Part shown: positions 7,938 through 18,107 of the stretch, one piece after another
Position numbering within the stretch: the stretch's first letter is position 1
Layout: each line of letters opens with the position of its first letter
Origin: Roseburia sp. 1XD42-34
GTDB lineage: Bacteria > Bacillota > Bacilli > Bacillales > Amphibacillaceae
Direction of reading: 5' to 3'
Length of the DNA: 55,778 nucleotides
Assembly (NCBI RefSeq): GCF_009917385.1
Contig: NZ_QWLJ01000032.1
Location: 1 to 55,778, forward strand
Notes under the pieces: model-generated
The model's input: the letters and a program-made list of their open reading frames with translations, nothing else
What the model was told of the DNA's origin: nothing
Database searches by the model: none
Translations under genes and position numbers: made by a program

Positions 7938-9053
7938 ATGCTAAATTTACACCACATTCGTCGTGAGCTGCACCAAATACCAGAGCTGGGTTTTCAAGAA
8001 AAGAAAACCCAGCAGTACTTATTGAAAATCATCAAACAATTACAAACAGAAAAAGTAACTATTCAGGTTTGGAAGACCGGTATTCTAGTTTTTGTAGAAG
8101 GGACAGCACCTACAAAAACAATTGGTTTTCGTGCAGATATAGATGGGCTGCCAATAACCGAACAAACTGGCTTGCCTTTCTCATCCAAGCACGAAGGAAA
8201 AATGCATGCATGTGGCCATGATTTTCATATGACAATAGCTTTAGGTGTGTTGGAGCAAATGATTGCCGAACCAATAAACGATCATTGTTTATTCATCTTT
8301 CAACCGGCGGAAGAAGGTCCCGGGGGGGCACTACCATTACTACAATCTGAAGCTTTTCAAACTTGGCGACCCGATGTCATCTTCGCATTACATATTGCGC
8401 CGGAATTACCAGTTGGCACGGTCGCTAGTAAACCCGGTTTACTGTTTGCCAATACGAGTGAACTATTTTTAGACTTTACAGGCAAAGGTGGGCATGCGGC
8501 TTACCCACATTTAACGAAGGATATGACTATTGCAGCCAGCAGCTTTGTTGTCCAAATGCAGCAAATTATTTCCAGAAATATCAACCCTCTTGAAGCAGCT
8601 GTTGTGACGATCGGAAAAATGGAAAGTGGGTTTGTGCAAAATGCGATCGCGGAGACAGCCCGGTTGGAAGGTACAATTCGTACGCAATATCCTAATAGTA
8701 TCCAAACAGTTAAATCTCAATTGGAAAAGCTGATAAAAGGATATGAAATAGCATATGATTGTAAGATTGAGGTGGATTATGGAGCGAATTATTATCAAGT
8801 CTTTAATCAACCAGATATGGTACAGCAATTTTGTCAGGCTTTAGCCGGTACTAATATACGTTATGAAGAAGCAGAGGCTGCTATGACTGGTGAAGATTTC
8901 GGATATATGTTAAAGGAAATCCCCGGATTTATGTTCTGGCTTGGGGTGAATTCACCATACGGGCTGCACCATGCGCAATTAAATCCTGATGAGGCAGCTT
9001 TATACGTTGGGTTGGACGCTGTCGCGCGGACTTTTTCAACGCTTTCTCATTAA
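7938..9053 (+). CDS. ykuR: N-acetyldiaminopimelate deacetylase
   Basis: An M20-family amidohydrolase of about 371 residues. Metal and catalytic motifs are present: [21 protein letters not shown] and the GKGGHAAYP dimerisation segment, with MTGEDFGYM near the C-terminus. It removes acetyl from N-acetyl-LL-diaminopimelate, the step following aminotransfer in the DapH pathway. I choose the ATG at 7938, preceded by AGGGG; an earlier ATG at 7917 overlaps dapH and lacks a good site. The genes are translationally close and co-transcribed. Confidence 0.93.
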   Translation: MLNLHHIRRELHQIPELGFQEKKTQQYLLKIIKQLQTEKVTIQVWKTGILVFVEGTAPTKTIGFRADIDGLPITEQTGLPFSSKHEGKMHACGHDFHMTIALGVLEQMIAEPINDHCLFIFQPAEEGPGGALPLLQSEAFQTWRPDVIFALHIAPELPVGTVASKPGLLFANTSELFLDFTGKGGHAAYPHLTKDMTIAASSFVVQMQQIISRNINPLEAAVVTIGKMESGFVQNAIAETARLEGTIRTQYPNSIQTVKSQLEKLIKGYEIAYDCKIEVDYGANYYQVFNQPDMVQQFCQALAGTNIRYEEAEAAMTGEDFGYMLKEIPGFMFWLGVNSPYGLHHAQLNPDEAALYVGLDAVARTFSTLSH

Positions 9054-9246
9054 AAATGCATACTTTTCGTATGGTAGCAAAATATATGTATACGTCTTCG
9101 TTCAAAAAAAGGGTAGAAAAGTTCCAAACAAGTCGGTGGGATTTGTATTGGTTCGGTATGTCAAGTGTCCAAGCTAGGAGCAATCGGATATACTGTTTCC
9201 CTAACTTTTGAACACCATATAAAAGCTACTTTGAGGAGGTATTGAG

Positions 9247-9489
9247 ATGGCAAGAATTGGCGTAGAAGCAACACTTACCGATGTAAAAGAAGCCTTAACT
9301 GAGATGGGACATGAAGTAGTAGAACTTCGTCAATCAGAAGATGCTGCATATTGTGATTGTTGTGTTATCTCTGGTCTAGATAAAAATGTAATGGGAATAT
9401 CAGAAGCAGAAATAACCGGAGCTGTCATTAATGCTCAAGGTATGAATGCAGAAGATGTTTGTCAAATGGTAAATGAAAAAGTAGTCTAG
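9247..9489 (+). CDS. ykuS: UPF0180 family protein YkuS
   Basis: An 80-residue protein matching the UPF0180 family (YkuS). It contains YCDCCVISGLDKNVMG, with three cysteines in a four-residue stretch, and an acidic C-terminus. GAGGAGG precedes the ATG. It follows ykuR as in B. subtilis. No function is established; the CDCC cluster suggests metal or redox chemistry only as inference. Confidence 0.88.
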   Translation: MARIGVEATLTDVKEALTEMGHEVVELRQSEDAAYCDCCVISGLDKNVMGISEAEITGAVINAQGMNAEDVCQMVNEKVV

Positions 9490-9579
9490 TGCTATTCTCT
9501 ATATTCTGAGAACCTTTATGCGTTTTATCACATATAAAAGTATAAAACGAAATGAATCAGGATATGGGAGGATACTACT

Positions 9580-10020
9580 ATGCGTTTAGGTCAGGAAATA
9601 CCTGAATTTGTGACAACTTGTGAATGGCTGAATAGCCAGTCTTTATTAACAGAAGATATTAGAAAGGCTTCCAAACCATGTTGTTTTCATTTTTGGTCGA
9701 TTAGCTGTGGGTTATGCAAACAAGCGATGCCCCGTTTTAACAACATATATGATAAACATAAACATAATGTGCAGTTTATTTCTGTGCATACACCTTTATT
9801 TGAAAAAGATAAGAATACGGGTGAAATTGGTAATGTAGTAGAAGAATACCATTTGCAACAGCCTATTGCAGTGGATCACCAGGAAGAGATTTCAGAGGCA
9901 TTCCACGTGAAGTTTGTACCAGCATATTATTTATTTGATGCTTTAGGAAAACTGCGTCACCTACAGCGGGGCAAAACCAATGTGAATTTGCTTGAAAAAA
10001 ATATACAGCGGCTAATCTAA
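9580..10020 (+). CDS. ykuV: thiol-disulfide oxidoreductase YkuV
   Basis: A 146-residue thioredoxin-fold protein whose active-site segment FWSISCGLCKQAMP corresponds to the YkuV motif (CHLC in B. subtilis). The later VPAYYLFDALGKLRHLQ matches the cis-proline and beta-sheet region. No signal peptide is seen, so it is cytoplasmic, as for YkuV, which reduces protein disulfides. The start is the ATG after GGGAGG. The synteny ykuS-ykuV is kept, but ykuT and ykuU are absent between them. Confidence 0.93.
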   Translation: MRLGQEIPEFVTTCEWLNSQSLLTEDIRKASKPCCFHFWSISCGLCKQAMPRFNNIYDKHKHNVQFISVHTPLFEKDKNTGEIGNVVEEYHLQQPIAVDHQEEISEAFHVKFVPAYYLFDALGKLRHLQRGKTNVNLLEKNIQRLI

Positions 10021-10026
10021 TTAGAT

Positions 10027-10070
10027 AAAAAAACACTTCTTTTTTCTGCACATAAAAAGAAGTGTTTTTT
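10027..10070 (+). terminator. terminator of ykuV
   Basis: AAAAAACACTTCTTTTT pairs with AAAAAGAAGTGTTTTTT across an 8-base loop. Confidence 0.85.
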
Positions 10071-10233
10071 ATGTGCTTCATATTTCTTATGGTAAACCGA
10101 ATACATTAATATTATTTTTATGCAAAAATATTAAGAGGGAAAAAATTTAAAAAATTTTAGCAAAAAAGTAGATATTTATTTCGAAACCCGTTATATTATA
10201 TGTTATGAATTAAAACTTAAGGGAGGAACATGC

Positions 10234-11985
10234 GTGGATTCGTTTAAAAAACTAAAGCAGTACTATTGGCCTTACAAGAAATATTTTTTGCTATCCTTAT
10301 GCTTTTTGTTTTTTGTAACGGTAATTACAGTAATTTACCCGATCATATTACAGCAAACGATTGACCGAGTAGTGTTAATGGATCGCTATGAGTTAATTCC
10401 GTATATTTGTGCCGTGTTTTTATTCTTGATGATTGGCAAAGGATTCGCTACTTTTTATCATCAATATTTAGGCGATTTGTTTGGTATTACAGCTGTATAT
10501 AAACTACGGGACGGTTTATATCACAAACTGCAGCGGCTATCATTTACGTATTATGATAATGCAAAGACAGGAGATATTATGTCACGATTGACAGCTGATG
10601 TGGAAGGATTTCGGTTTTTCCTTTCTTTTGGATTTGCCGAACTGTTACGGATCGTATTACTTATAACGATTAGTTTAGGAGTCATGTTTTATTTTTCTGT
10701 TCCTCTTGCTCTTGTAACTATGGCTGCTATGCCTTTTCTCGCCATTATCGTATTTCAATTTGATAAGCGTGTTCACCCTGCATTTCGGCTTATACGACAG
10801 TCTTATGGAAAGCTGAATACACGTGTACAGGAAAATATAAGCGGAATGCATACAGTAAAGTCACTGTCACGAGAGGACTTTGAAATTGGACGTTTTGCTC
10901 ATCGTAATGATGCATACAGACAACACTATTTACACACCTCTTTTATATGGTCGAAGTATTTTCCTTTAATGGAATTTATTGGTAATTTTTGTGCGGTTGT
11001 CTTATTGGCATTTGGTGGCTACTTAGTTATGGATGGTCAATTATCGCTTGGGGCATTGGTCGCGTTTTTTAGTTTAGTTTGGTATATTATGGGCCCGCTA
11101 ATGAATTTGGGCTTCGTAATTAATCAGTTTTCTCAAGCAAAGGCTTCTGCTGAACGTCTCTTAGAAATATTGGAAGCAAAAGAAGATATTGTCGCAACAA
11201 AACAAGCTATTACAAAACCAATTCAAGGTCATGTAACGTTTCAAAATGTAACGTTAACATATGGAGAAGAGGATGACGCTGCTCTAAAGGATATTAGCTT
11301 TGATGCGCCTCCTGGAAAGGTTATCGGACTAATTGGCTCAACAGGTTCTGGTAAAACGAGCATTACCCAACTAATTACCCGATTTTACGAGCCACAGTCA
11401 GGAGATGTATTCATCGATCAAAAACCGGTATCCGACTATCAACTGAAAGCATTGCGTAAAGAAATTGGCTTTGTCCTGCAGGAACCATTCTTATTTTCTA
11501 CGACGATTCGGGAAAATATTGCTTACGGAAATCCGCATGCAACGGACGAACAAGTTATCGATGCTGCCAAACGAGCGCAAGCACATGAGTTTATTATAAA
11601 AATGCCAGATGGTTATCAGACGTTGTTAGGTGAACGCGGAATGGGGCTGTCAGGCGGGCAGAAGCAACGCATTGCTATCGCGAGGGCAATTTGCATTAAT
11701 CCTAAAATTCTAATCCTTGATGATGCAACATCTGCTGTCGATATGGAGACAGAATTCAGGATTCAAAAAGCTTTACGAGAAGTAATGAAAGGCAGGACAT
11801 CATTTATTATTGCGCACCGAATTGCTTCGTTAAAACATGCAGATGAAATTCTTGTTTTGGAAGGTGGAAAAGTCGTGGAGCGAGGTACACATGACTTTCT
11901 CATTAAAAATGAAGGGCCATATCAACGTATTTATGATATTCAGTACCAGGATAGAGACGAGATTATGAAGCGCCAACATGTGTAA
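10234..11985 (+). CDS. yknU: ABC exporter subunit YknU (degenerate ATP site)
   Basis: A 583-residue half-size ABC exporter: six membrane helices in about residues 15-310 and a nucleotide-binding domain after 335, with Walker A GSTGSGKT (about 368), signature LSGGQ (about 472) and Walker B ILILDD. The residue after the Walker B aspartate is Asp, not the catalytic Glu, as in the non-catalytic site of heterodimeric exporters. It starts at a GTG after GGAGG. The partner follows 17 bases downstream. B. subtilis has the same yknU-yknV pair in this interval. Substrate unknown. Confidence 0.88.
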   Translation: MDSFKKLKQYYWPYKKYFLLSLCFLFFVTVITVIYPIILQQTIDRVVLMDRYELIPYICAVFLFLMIGKGFATFYHQYLGDLFGITAVYKLRDGLYHKLQRLSFTYYDNAKTGDIMSRLTADVEGFRFFLSFGFAELLRIVLLITISLGVMFYFSVPLALVTMAAMPFLAIIVFQFDKRVHPAFRLIRQSYGKLNTRVQENISGMHTVKSLSREDFEIGRFAHRNDAYRQHYLHTSFIWSKYFPLMEFIGNFCAVVLLAFGGYLVMDGQLSLGALVAFFSLVWYIMGPLMNLGFVINQFSQAKASAERLLEILEAKEDIVATKQAITKPIQGHVTFQNVTLTYGEEDDAALKDISFDAPPGKVIGLIGSTGSGKTSITQLITRFYEPQSGDVFIDQKPVSDYQLKALRKEIGFVLQEPFLFSTTIRENIAYGNPHATDEQVIDAAKRAQAHEFIIKMPDGYQTLLGERGMGLSGGQKQRIAIARAICINPKILILDDATSAVDMETEFRIQKALREVMKGRTSFIIAHRIASLKHADEILVLEGGKVVERGTHDFLIKNEGPYQRIYDIQYQDRDEIMKRQHV

Positions 11986-12002
11986 AAAAGAGGGTAGATA
12001 AA

Positions 12003-13844
12003 ATGACAAAAGATAATTCGTCATCATCGAAAAGTAAACATTTACAACGATTTCATTATACGCAAGATCAAGCGATTGAAAAACCATTTAACTGGAAGCA
12101 AATGTTACGTCTCCTTACCTATTTAAAGCCTTATGCGAAAACATATTTACCGGCTGCAATTATAGCGATGCTCATATCGACAGCCGTTCGGCTAATCGTG
12201 CCGATTTTAATTGGAAAAGTAGCTATCGACGTAGCTATCAATCAACAAAACGTAACGATGCTAACATATTTAGTTGTAATTATTGGAATTTTATACTTTT
12301 TAAGTTACGCAGGCAATGTGTTTCGAATTAAGTGGGTAAATATTTTAGGGCAAAATGTTATTTATGACATTAGGCAGCATTTATTTTCACATGTCCAACG
12401 GCTGTCTCATCGTTTTTTTGATTCCCGTTCAGCTGGATCAATTTTAGTTCGAATCATGAACGATATTAACTCATTACAGGAGCTATTTACCAATGGGATT
12501 ATTAACTTGCTTATGGATGTAGTCACATTGGTAGGAATTATTGTTATTTTGTTTGTGCTTAGTCCTAAGCTAGCGTTGGCAATCATGGTTATTTTGCCGC
12601 TTATGTTTTATTTAACAACCAAGTTGCGCCGGTTGATCCGCCGTTCGTGGCAACAAGTGCGTATTCAGCAATCACGTATGAATTCTCATTTAAATGAAGG
12701 GTTGCAAGGGATGCGTATCACGCAATCGTTTTCTCAAGAGGAGGAAAACAGCGAGTACTTCCACGGAGTGAATCGAGATAATTTTTTGAGCTGGAAGGAA
12801 GCAACAAAAAAGAGTGCTATGTTTCGTCCATTTGTAGAATTAAGTAATGCAATCGGTACGGTTATTTTAATCTCCTACGGCGCATACTTAATTTTACTTG
12901 GTGAAAATAATGGAGGTATAGCGATTGGGACGTTCGTTTCGTTTGCTTTTTTTATTGGAATGTTTTGGGAACCAATATCGCGCTTAGGACAAATGTACAA
13001 TCAAATGCTGATGGCAATGGCGGCTTCTGAGCGTATATTTGAGTTTTTGGATGAGCGGTCAAACGTACAGGAAAAGAAGGACGCTTATGTATTTACCGAT
13101 ATGAAAGGGGAAATCGTTTTTGATAGGGTGAGCTTCTCTTACGATGAAGACCGTATCGCTTTACATGATATTTCTTTAACCATTCAGGCAGGAGAAACTG
13201 TTGCACTAGTTGGGCATACAGGAAGTGGAAAGTCAACGATTGCCAATTTAATTAGTCGTTTTTACGATCCAACAAAAGGAAAAGTCAAAATTGATGGATA
13301 TGATTTACAAGCAGTGCAATTAGATAGTTTACGGCAAAGCATTAGTGTTGTTTTACAGGATACGTTTATTTTTTCAGGTACCATTATGGAAAACATTCGC
13401 TTTGGACGCCCGGAAGCTTTAGACGAAGAAGTCATTCAAGCTGCAAAAGTGGTTGGTGCTGATGATTTTATACAACGTATGGTCAATGGCTATGAAACGG
13501 AAGTAGAAGAAAGAGGAAATATTTTATCAGCCGGAGAAAGGCAATTATTGTCTTTTGCAAGAGCTTTGTTAGCGAATCCTAGAATTTTAATTCTCGATGA
13601 GGCTACAGCAAGTATTGATACAGAGACAGAAGTTAAAATACAAGCAGCTTTAGCTAAATTGTTAAAGGGGAGAACGGCCATTATTATCGCTCACCGCTTG
13701 TCTACTATCCGTGAAGCTGATACGATATTTGTCCTAGAAAATGGACGCATTTTGGAAAGTGGAAATCACGATAAATTAATGAAACAATGCGGAGAATACT
13801 ACCGGTTGGTGAAATCACAATTTCAAATGTTGGATGCAATCTAG
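12003..13844 (+). CDS. yknV: ABC exporter subunit YknV (catalytic partner)
   Basis: A 613-residue half transporter: a polar N-terminal extension of about 45 residues, six helices, then a nucleotide-binding domain with Walker A GHTGSGKS (about 404), an altered signature LSAGE (about 508) and Walker B ILILDEAT with the catalytic Glu. The altered signature here, with Asp in the Walker B of YknU, gives one weak and one competent ATP site in the expected heterodimer. It lies 17 bases after yknU and is followed by a short terminator. Confidence 0.88.
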   Translation: MTKDNSSSSKSKHLQRFHYTQDQAIEKPFNWKQMLRLLTYLKPYAKTYLPAAIIAMLISTAVRLIVPILIGKVAIDVAINQQNVTMLTYLVVIIGILYFLSYAGNVFRIKWVNILGQNVIYDIRQHLFSHVQRLSHRFFDSRSAGSILVRIMNDINSLQELFTNGIINLLMDVVTLVGIIVILFVLSPKLALAIMVILPLMFYLTTKLRRLIRRSWQQVRIQQSRMNSHLNEGLQGMRITQSFSQEEENSEYFHGVNRDNFLSWKEATKKSAMFRPFVELSNAIGTVILISYGAYLILLGENNGGIAIGTFVSFAFFIGMFWEPISRLGQMYNQMLMAMAASERIFEFLDERSNVQEKKDAYVFTDMKGEIVFDRVSFSYDEDRIALHDISLTIQAGETVALVGHTGSGKSTIANLISRFYDPTKGKVKIDGYDLQAVQLDSLRQSISVVLQDTFIFSGTIMENIRFGRPEALDEEVIQAAKVVGADDFIQRMVNGYETEVEERGNILSAGERQLLSFARALLANPRILILDEATASIDTETEVKIQAALAKLLKGRTAIIIAHRLSTIREADTIFVLENGRILESGNHDKLMKQCGEYYRLVKSQFQMLDAI

Positions 13845-13848
13845 TATC

Positions 13849-13872
13849 AGGAGGCGTAAAGTCTCCTTTTTT
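13849..13872 (+). terminator. short terminator of yknUV
   Basis: AGGAG pairs with CTCCT across a 9-base loop, followed by a run of Ts. A repeat head starts a few bases further on. Confidence 0.65.
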
Positions 13873-13876
13873 GCTG

Positions 13877-13918
13877 TATAGAAAACTGTAAAATGAGGTG
13901 CTTGTGGTAACGAAATAT
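13877..13918 (+). repeat. head-A fragment of the L-type repeat
   Basis: Only the left end is present: gaaaactgtaaaatgaggtg and CTTGTGGTAACGAAATA, with one base lost from the usual GTGGATAAC. It begins 4 bases after the poly-T of the yknUV terminator. Confidence 0.8.
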
Positions 13919-13977
13919 GGTAGAACTTCCGTAACTATGATAAGCTATGAACAAAGACAAAACATGGAGGAAATAGG

Positions 13978-14643
13978 ATGAAACGAGAATTTGCAGTAAT
14001 AGGTTTAGGTAGGTTTGGAGGAAGTATTTGCAGAGAGTTAAGCATGGAAGGAATGGAAGTGCTTGCTATAGATAATAATGAAGATCGAATTAATGAATTT
14101 AAAAATATTGCTTCTCATGCGGTAATCGTTGATTCAACAGATGAAGCCTCTTTAAAAGAATTAGGGATAAAGAATATCGACCATGTTATAGTCGCGATTG
14201 GAGACGATATTCAAGCAAGTATACTAACAACGGTTATTTTAACTGATTTAGGAATCAAGAAGATTACGGTGAAAGCTCAAAATGATTACCACGCTAAAAT
14301 CCTTAATAAAATAGGTGCAGATCAAGTTGTGCATCCAGAAAGGGATATGGGGAAACGGATTGCCCACAGTATTATTTCCAATAATATATTAGATTACTTA
14401 GAGTTATCAGATGACCATAGTATAGTCGAAGTAAAAGTTGGGGAAAAAATGCTAGGGAAAACATTAGTAGAATTGGACATTCGAGCTAATTATGGTTGTA
14501 ACGTCGTAGCTATCAAGCATGGGAAAGATATCAATGTATCGCCTAGTGCCGATCACCGTTTTGCAGAAGGCGATATTTTAATCGTTATTGGTGCAGATAA
14601 AGATATATCACGATTTGAAAAGCATTTGGTAATCGAGGAATAA
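13978..14643 (+). CDS. ktrC: potassium uptake regulatory subunit KtrC
   Basis: A 221-residue RCK protein. The Rossmann RCK_N domain (about residues 1-135) begins FAVIGLGRFGGSI with the GxGxxG nucleotide motif; the RCK_C domain follows (about 140-220). Such cytoplasmic subunits gate a KtrB/KtrD-type K+ channel with ATP/ADP, and the RCK_C domain of Ktr proteins binds cyclic di-AMP. I prefer KtrC over KtrA because the neighbour is rnjA, as for B. subtilis ykqB, and no ktrB lies beside it. GGAGG precedes the ATG. Confidence 0.88.
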   Translation: MKREFAVIGLGRFGGSICRELSMEGMEVLAIDNNEDRINEFKNIASHAVIVDSTDEASLKELGIKNIDHVIVAIGDDIQASILTTVILTDLGIKKITVKAQNDYHAKILNKIGADQVVHPERDMGKRIAHSIISNNILDYLELSDDHSIVEVKVGEKMLGKTLVELDIRANYGCNVVAIKHGKDINVSPSADHRFAEGDILIVIGADKDISRFEKHLVIEE

Positions 14644-14808
14644 AAAGGAGCTGTGCTGATAGGTCCACTGCTAAGCACAGTACTGACAGGGTATCCGATG
14701 CTACTTATCGCTTAGAATGGAAGAGAGATTTTCTTTACATGTATGAATCATAACAACCCGTTATCTGTCAATTGATAGACAATAATAACGGTTTTCGAAT
14801 TCACAACA

Positions 14809-14835
14809 AAAAAACAGCCAGCTGGCTGTTTTTTC
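14809..14835. terminator. terminator of rnjA, symmetric
   Basis: AAAAAACAGCCA pairs with TGGCTGTTTTTT around a GC centre. It lies just downstream of minus-strand rnjA; T runs on both strands allow action in both directions. Confidence 0.8.
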
Positions 14836-14838
14836 TTT

Positions 14839-16506
14839 TTAAACTTCCATGATAATAGGTAAAACCATGGGCCGACGTTTTGTCTTTTCATATAGAAAAG
14901 GAGCGATTGTATCGGTGATTTCATTTTTAATCTCTGACCATTGCGTGGTTTTACGTTCCATCACTTTAGCTAAGTGAGCGGCGACTAATTTTTGTGCTTC
15001 ATTAATTAAGTCCTCTGATTCTCTCATATACACAAATCCACGCGAAATGATGTCGGGACCTGCAGATATTTTAAACTCTTTCATGTTGATACTTACAACT
15101 ACAATAACTAATCCTTCTTCTGAAAGTATGCGACGATCCCGGAGGACAATATTTCCTATATCACCAATTCCGTTTCCATCTACATAGACCGAACCTGAAG
15201 GAATTTTTCCGGCAATTGTAGCTGTATCCTTTCCAAGTGCTAAAACATCTCCATTGTCCATGACAAAGCAATTGTCCAAGTCTACATCACAAGCATCTGC
15301 CAATTTAACATGTTCTTTTAGCATTCGATATTCACCGTGAATTGGCATGAAGAATTTTGGTTTGATTAAACGCAGCATGAGCTTTTGTTCTTCTTGACTG
15401 CCGTGACCAGACGTATGAATATTCGTTAACTTGCCATGAATGACATCTGCGCCTGCTCGATATAATTTATTGATTGTCCGGCTGACACTAATTGTGTTTC
15501 CAGGGATTGGGGATGAAGAAAACACAACTGTATCGCCAGGAATAATTTGAATTTGACGATGGGTACCATTAGCAATTCTTGACAGTGCAGCCATTGGTTC
15601 ACCTTGGGATCCGGTACATAAAATGGTTACTTCTTGAGCTGGAAGGCGGTTTATTTGATTGGCGTCAATAAACGTATCCTTTGGTGCTTGAATATAACCT
15701 AATTCTTGCCCAAGGTTAATGGCGGATTCCATACTCCTACCGAATACAGCAATTTTTCGATTGTTTTTCACAGATGCTTCTACTACTTGCTGTAATCGAT
15801 AAATATTTGAAGCAAAAGTTGCAAATATTACCCTACCGTCAACTCTGCTGAAAATATCTTTTATGTTTCCTCCAACCACTTTTTCGGACATCGTAAACCC
15901 GGGAACTTCGCTGTTCGTACTATCTGATAAAAGACAAAGCACACCCTCATTGCCGATTTCTGCCATCCTTGATAAATTAGCGGGCTCTCCAACAGGAGTG
16001 AAATCAAATTTAAAATCTCCAGTATGCACAATATTTCCTGGTGGAGTTTTCACTACAATACCATAGGAATCGGGAATGCTGTGAGTCGTCCGGAAAAAGC
16101 TAACGGATGTTTTTCGGAATTTAATAATATCGTCTTCTTGTATCGTTAATAATTTTGCATTTCTTAATAAACCGTGTTCTTCTAATTTATTTCTGATTAA
16201 TCCTAACGCAAGCTTACCAGCATATATCGGCACATTAATTTCACGGAGAAGATATGGGATCCCCCCAATATGATCTTCGTGTCCGTGAGTAATAAATAAT
16301 CCTTTAATTTTGTCTTGGTTCTGTACAAGATACGTATAATCAGGAATAACGTAATCGATTCCTAGCAATTCATCCTCAGGGAATTTAATTCCTGCATCGA
16401 TTAATACGATCTCATCCTGAAATTGAACGCCATACGTATTTTTTCCGATTTCTCCTAAGCCACCTAGAGCAAAGACGGCAGCCTGATCATTTTTTACGAA
16501 TTTCAT
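14839..16506 (-). CDS. rnjA: ribonuclease J1
   Basis: A 555-residue metallo-beta-lactamase/beta-CASP nuclease. The zinc motif [10 protein letters not shown] lies near residue 75, HSIPDSYG and VHTGDFKFD follow, and the beta-CASP and C-terminal segments [15 protein letters not shown] and PIHGEYRML are present. Length and motifs match RNase J1, the 5'-3' exonuclease and endonuclease of Bacillales mRNA decay and rRNA maturation. It follows rpoY by 3 bases in one operon, the same arrangement as in B. subtilis. Confidence 0.96.
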   Translation of the reverse strand: MKFVKNDQAAVFALGGLGEIGKNTYGVQFQDEIVLIDAGIKFPEDELLGIDYVIPDYTYLVQNQDKIKGLFITHGHEDHIGGIPYLLREINVPIYAGKLALGLIRNKLEEHGLLRNAKLLTIQEDDIIKFRKTSVSFFRTTHSIPDSYGIVVKTPPGNIVHTGDFKFDFTPVGEPANLSRMAEIGNEGVLCLLSDSTNSEVPGFTMSEKVVGGNIKDIFSRVDGRVIFATFASNIYRLQQVVEASVKNNRKIAVFGRSMESAINLGQELGYIQAPKDTFIDANQINRLPAQEVTILCTGSQGEPMAALSRIANGTHRQIQIIPGDTVVFSSSPIPGNTISVSRTINKLYRAGADVIHGKLTNIHTSGHGSQEEQKLMLRLIKPKFFMPIHGEYRMLKEHVKLADACDVDLDNCFVMDNGDVLALGKDTATIAGKIPSGSVYVDGNGIGDIGNIVLRDRRILSEEGLVIVVVSINMKEFKISAGPDIISRGFVYMRESEDLINEAQKLVAAHLAKVMERKTTQWSEIKNEITDTIAPFLYEKTKRRPMVLPIIMEV

Positions 16507-16509
16507 TGT

Positions 16510-16719
16510 TTAGATTTTCTCCACGTAAAAATCTTCGGATTGTTTTTCATATGCTAAATGTGCTTTATCCAGTTCATGAATATATTCAATGTTATACTTG
16601 CGTTCATTTATTTTTGCTCTAACTGCTCTTACAGAATCACCTTCTACATAGGCGCTTTTCGTACGTTCTCGAACTGGAATTTCATCAACCAGTTCCTGAT
16701 ATAAAACTTTGTAAATCAT
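16510..16719 (-). CDS. rpoY: RNA polymerase epsilon subunit
   Basis: A 69-residue protein matching RpoY (YkzG), the small epsilon subunit of Firmicute RNA polymerase. Characteristic segments are YQELVDEIPVRERTKS near the N-terminus and YNIEYIHELDKAHLAYE in the C-terminal half. It precedes rnjA with only 3 bases between, so the two are co-transcribed and probably translationally coupled. AAGGAGAGATG precedes the start. Confidence 0.94.
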   Translation of the reverse strand: MIYKVLYQELVDEIPVRERTKSAYVEGDSVRAVRAKINERKYNIEYIHELDKAHLAYEKQSEDFYVEKI

Positions 16720-16894
16720 CTCATCTCTCCTTGAATAGTTTCGTTGTTTATTATTTTTATTCTTTTGAACACGTATTTAATTAATGGAGTTACCCGACAC
16801 AAGAACACAAGATAAAGGTATCCTCTTTTTCCGAATAGCGTAGCTTTGTCTTTTTCATGAACTTTATGGTACCTTTAGTATGTGATTGGGTAAA

Positions 16895-16993
16895 TTAATC
16901 ATTGGTAGTCTTTTTACAAGTAGTTGGTACACGTCCTCGGCCTAAAAAGTCTTTCCAGCGTTTCTTGAGCTTTTCTTTTAGACGCTTTAGCAT
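16895..16993 (-). CDS. candidate 32-residue cationic amphipathic peptide
   Basis: I do not recognise this peptide. It reads MLKRLKEKLKKRWKDFLG and then RGRVPTTCKKTTND. The first 18 residues would form a strongly basic amphipathic helix; one cysteine lies in the tail. An AAAGGAG site sits 10 bases before the ATG on the minus strand, which supports translation. It lies upstream of rpoY-rnjA in the same direction, within an otherwise empty gap of about 560 bases. It could be a membrane-active or RNA-binding peptide, or a chance frame. Confidence 0.5.
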   Translation of the reverse strand: MLKRLKEKLKKRWKDFLGRGRVPTTCKKTTND

Positions 16994-17288
16994 GACGTGT
17001 CATCTCCTTTCTTTATATTAAGAAAAGCAATAAAAACATCTACCGATCCAATCCCTCTTATCTATAGTATAGTATGACTTGAGGAAATTTGAAATAAAAA
17101 TACGCTTTTTCTTAAAAATAATTTCTCATCGCTGTGATAAAAAAGGGAAAAAAGAAGCTTTAATTCTCCTTTTTTAGATGATTTTATAAGCAGCGGCATA
17201 CGCTTTACAAACAATACGATTTCCGATTATTACTATGCTTAGTTTTTACATTAAGGTTTATTTTATACACGGAAAAGGGGAAATACGC

Positions 17289-18062
17289 ATGTATGAGAAA
17301 ATGGTTTTTTTAGATATTGACGGCACAATTTTGACTGCCACAAATGAAATTCCGGGTTCTACTAAGGAAGCAATTAAAGAATTGCAAGCTAATGGGGTTT
17401 ATGTGGCAATTGCTACTGGAAGAGCCCCGTTTATGTTTGATCATATTCGAGAAACATTGAACATTCAATCCTTTGTCAGTTTTAATGGGCAATATGTTGT
17501 GTTTGAAGGCAAAGAGGTTTATAAAAACCCAATTAAAGAAGATGATCTTATTCGGTTAAATCAAGCAATAGCAGAAAGAAAATACCCCATTGTATTTTCA
17601 AGCCATCAGCAGATGAAAGCTTCTGTGCCCGGTCATCCATTTATAGAAGAAAGTTTAAAAAGTATGGATTTCGGTTATCCAGAAGTTGATCCGAATTTTT
17701 ACCAATCCGGGTCGATTTATCAAGCGCTCCTTTTTTGTAAACAAGAGGAAGAAATGCAATTAGCAAATGAGCATCATACGTTAGACTTTATACGTTGGCA
17801 TGAATATTCATGTGATATTATTCCAATGGGCGGATCGAAGGCAATAGGTGTTCAAAAATTAATGGAGGCTAGTGGGCTAGCAGTGGAAGATACCTATGCT
17901 TTTGGAGATGGCTTAAATGACATGGAGATGCTTAAGGAAATTGGTACTGGTGTAGCAATGGGGAACGCCATTTCTGATTTGAAGCAGGTAGCAGATTATA
18001 TAACCGATGATGTAGATAAAGATGGGATTGCAAAAGCACTTAAACATTTTGCTTTAATCTAA
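17289..18062 (+). CDS. ykrA: Cof-type HAD phosphatase YkrA
   Basis: A 257-residue HAD hydrolase of the Cof/YkrA type. Motif I is FLDIDGTIL (nucleophile and acid/base Asp), motif II IATGR, the motif III Lys lies in the GGSKAIGVQ segment and motif IV is FGDGLNDMEML. The inserted type-II cap lies at about residues 85-185. Such enzymes dephosphorylate small sugar or nucleotide phosphates in the cytoplasm; the substrate cannot be read from sequence. The ATG at 17289 follows AAAAGGGG; an upstream in-frame ATG lacks a site. Confidence 0.88.
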   Translation: MYEKMVFLDIDGTILTATNEIPGSTKEAIKELQANGVYVAIATGRAPFMFDHIRETLNIQSFVSFNGQYVVFEGKEVYKNPIKEDDLIRLNQAIAERKYPIVFSSHQQMKASVPGHPFIEESLKSMDFGYPEVDPNFYQSGSIYQALLFCKQEEEMQLANEHHTLDFIRWHEYSCDIIPMGGSKAIGVQKLMEASGLAVEDTYAFGDGLNDMEMLKEIGTGVAMGNAISDLKQVADYITDDVDKDGIAKALKHFALI

Positions 18063-18071
18063 TAATAAGTG

Positions 18072-18107
18072 AAAAATGAGCAGCTGGTTTTCAGCTGCTC
18101 ATTTTTA
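18072..18107. terminator. bidirectional terminator between ykrA and defB
   Basis: AAAAATGAGCAGCTG pairs with CAGCTGCTCATTTTT around a short loop, with A and T runs on both sides, between two convergent genes. Confidence 0.9.
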
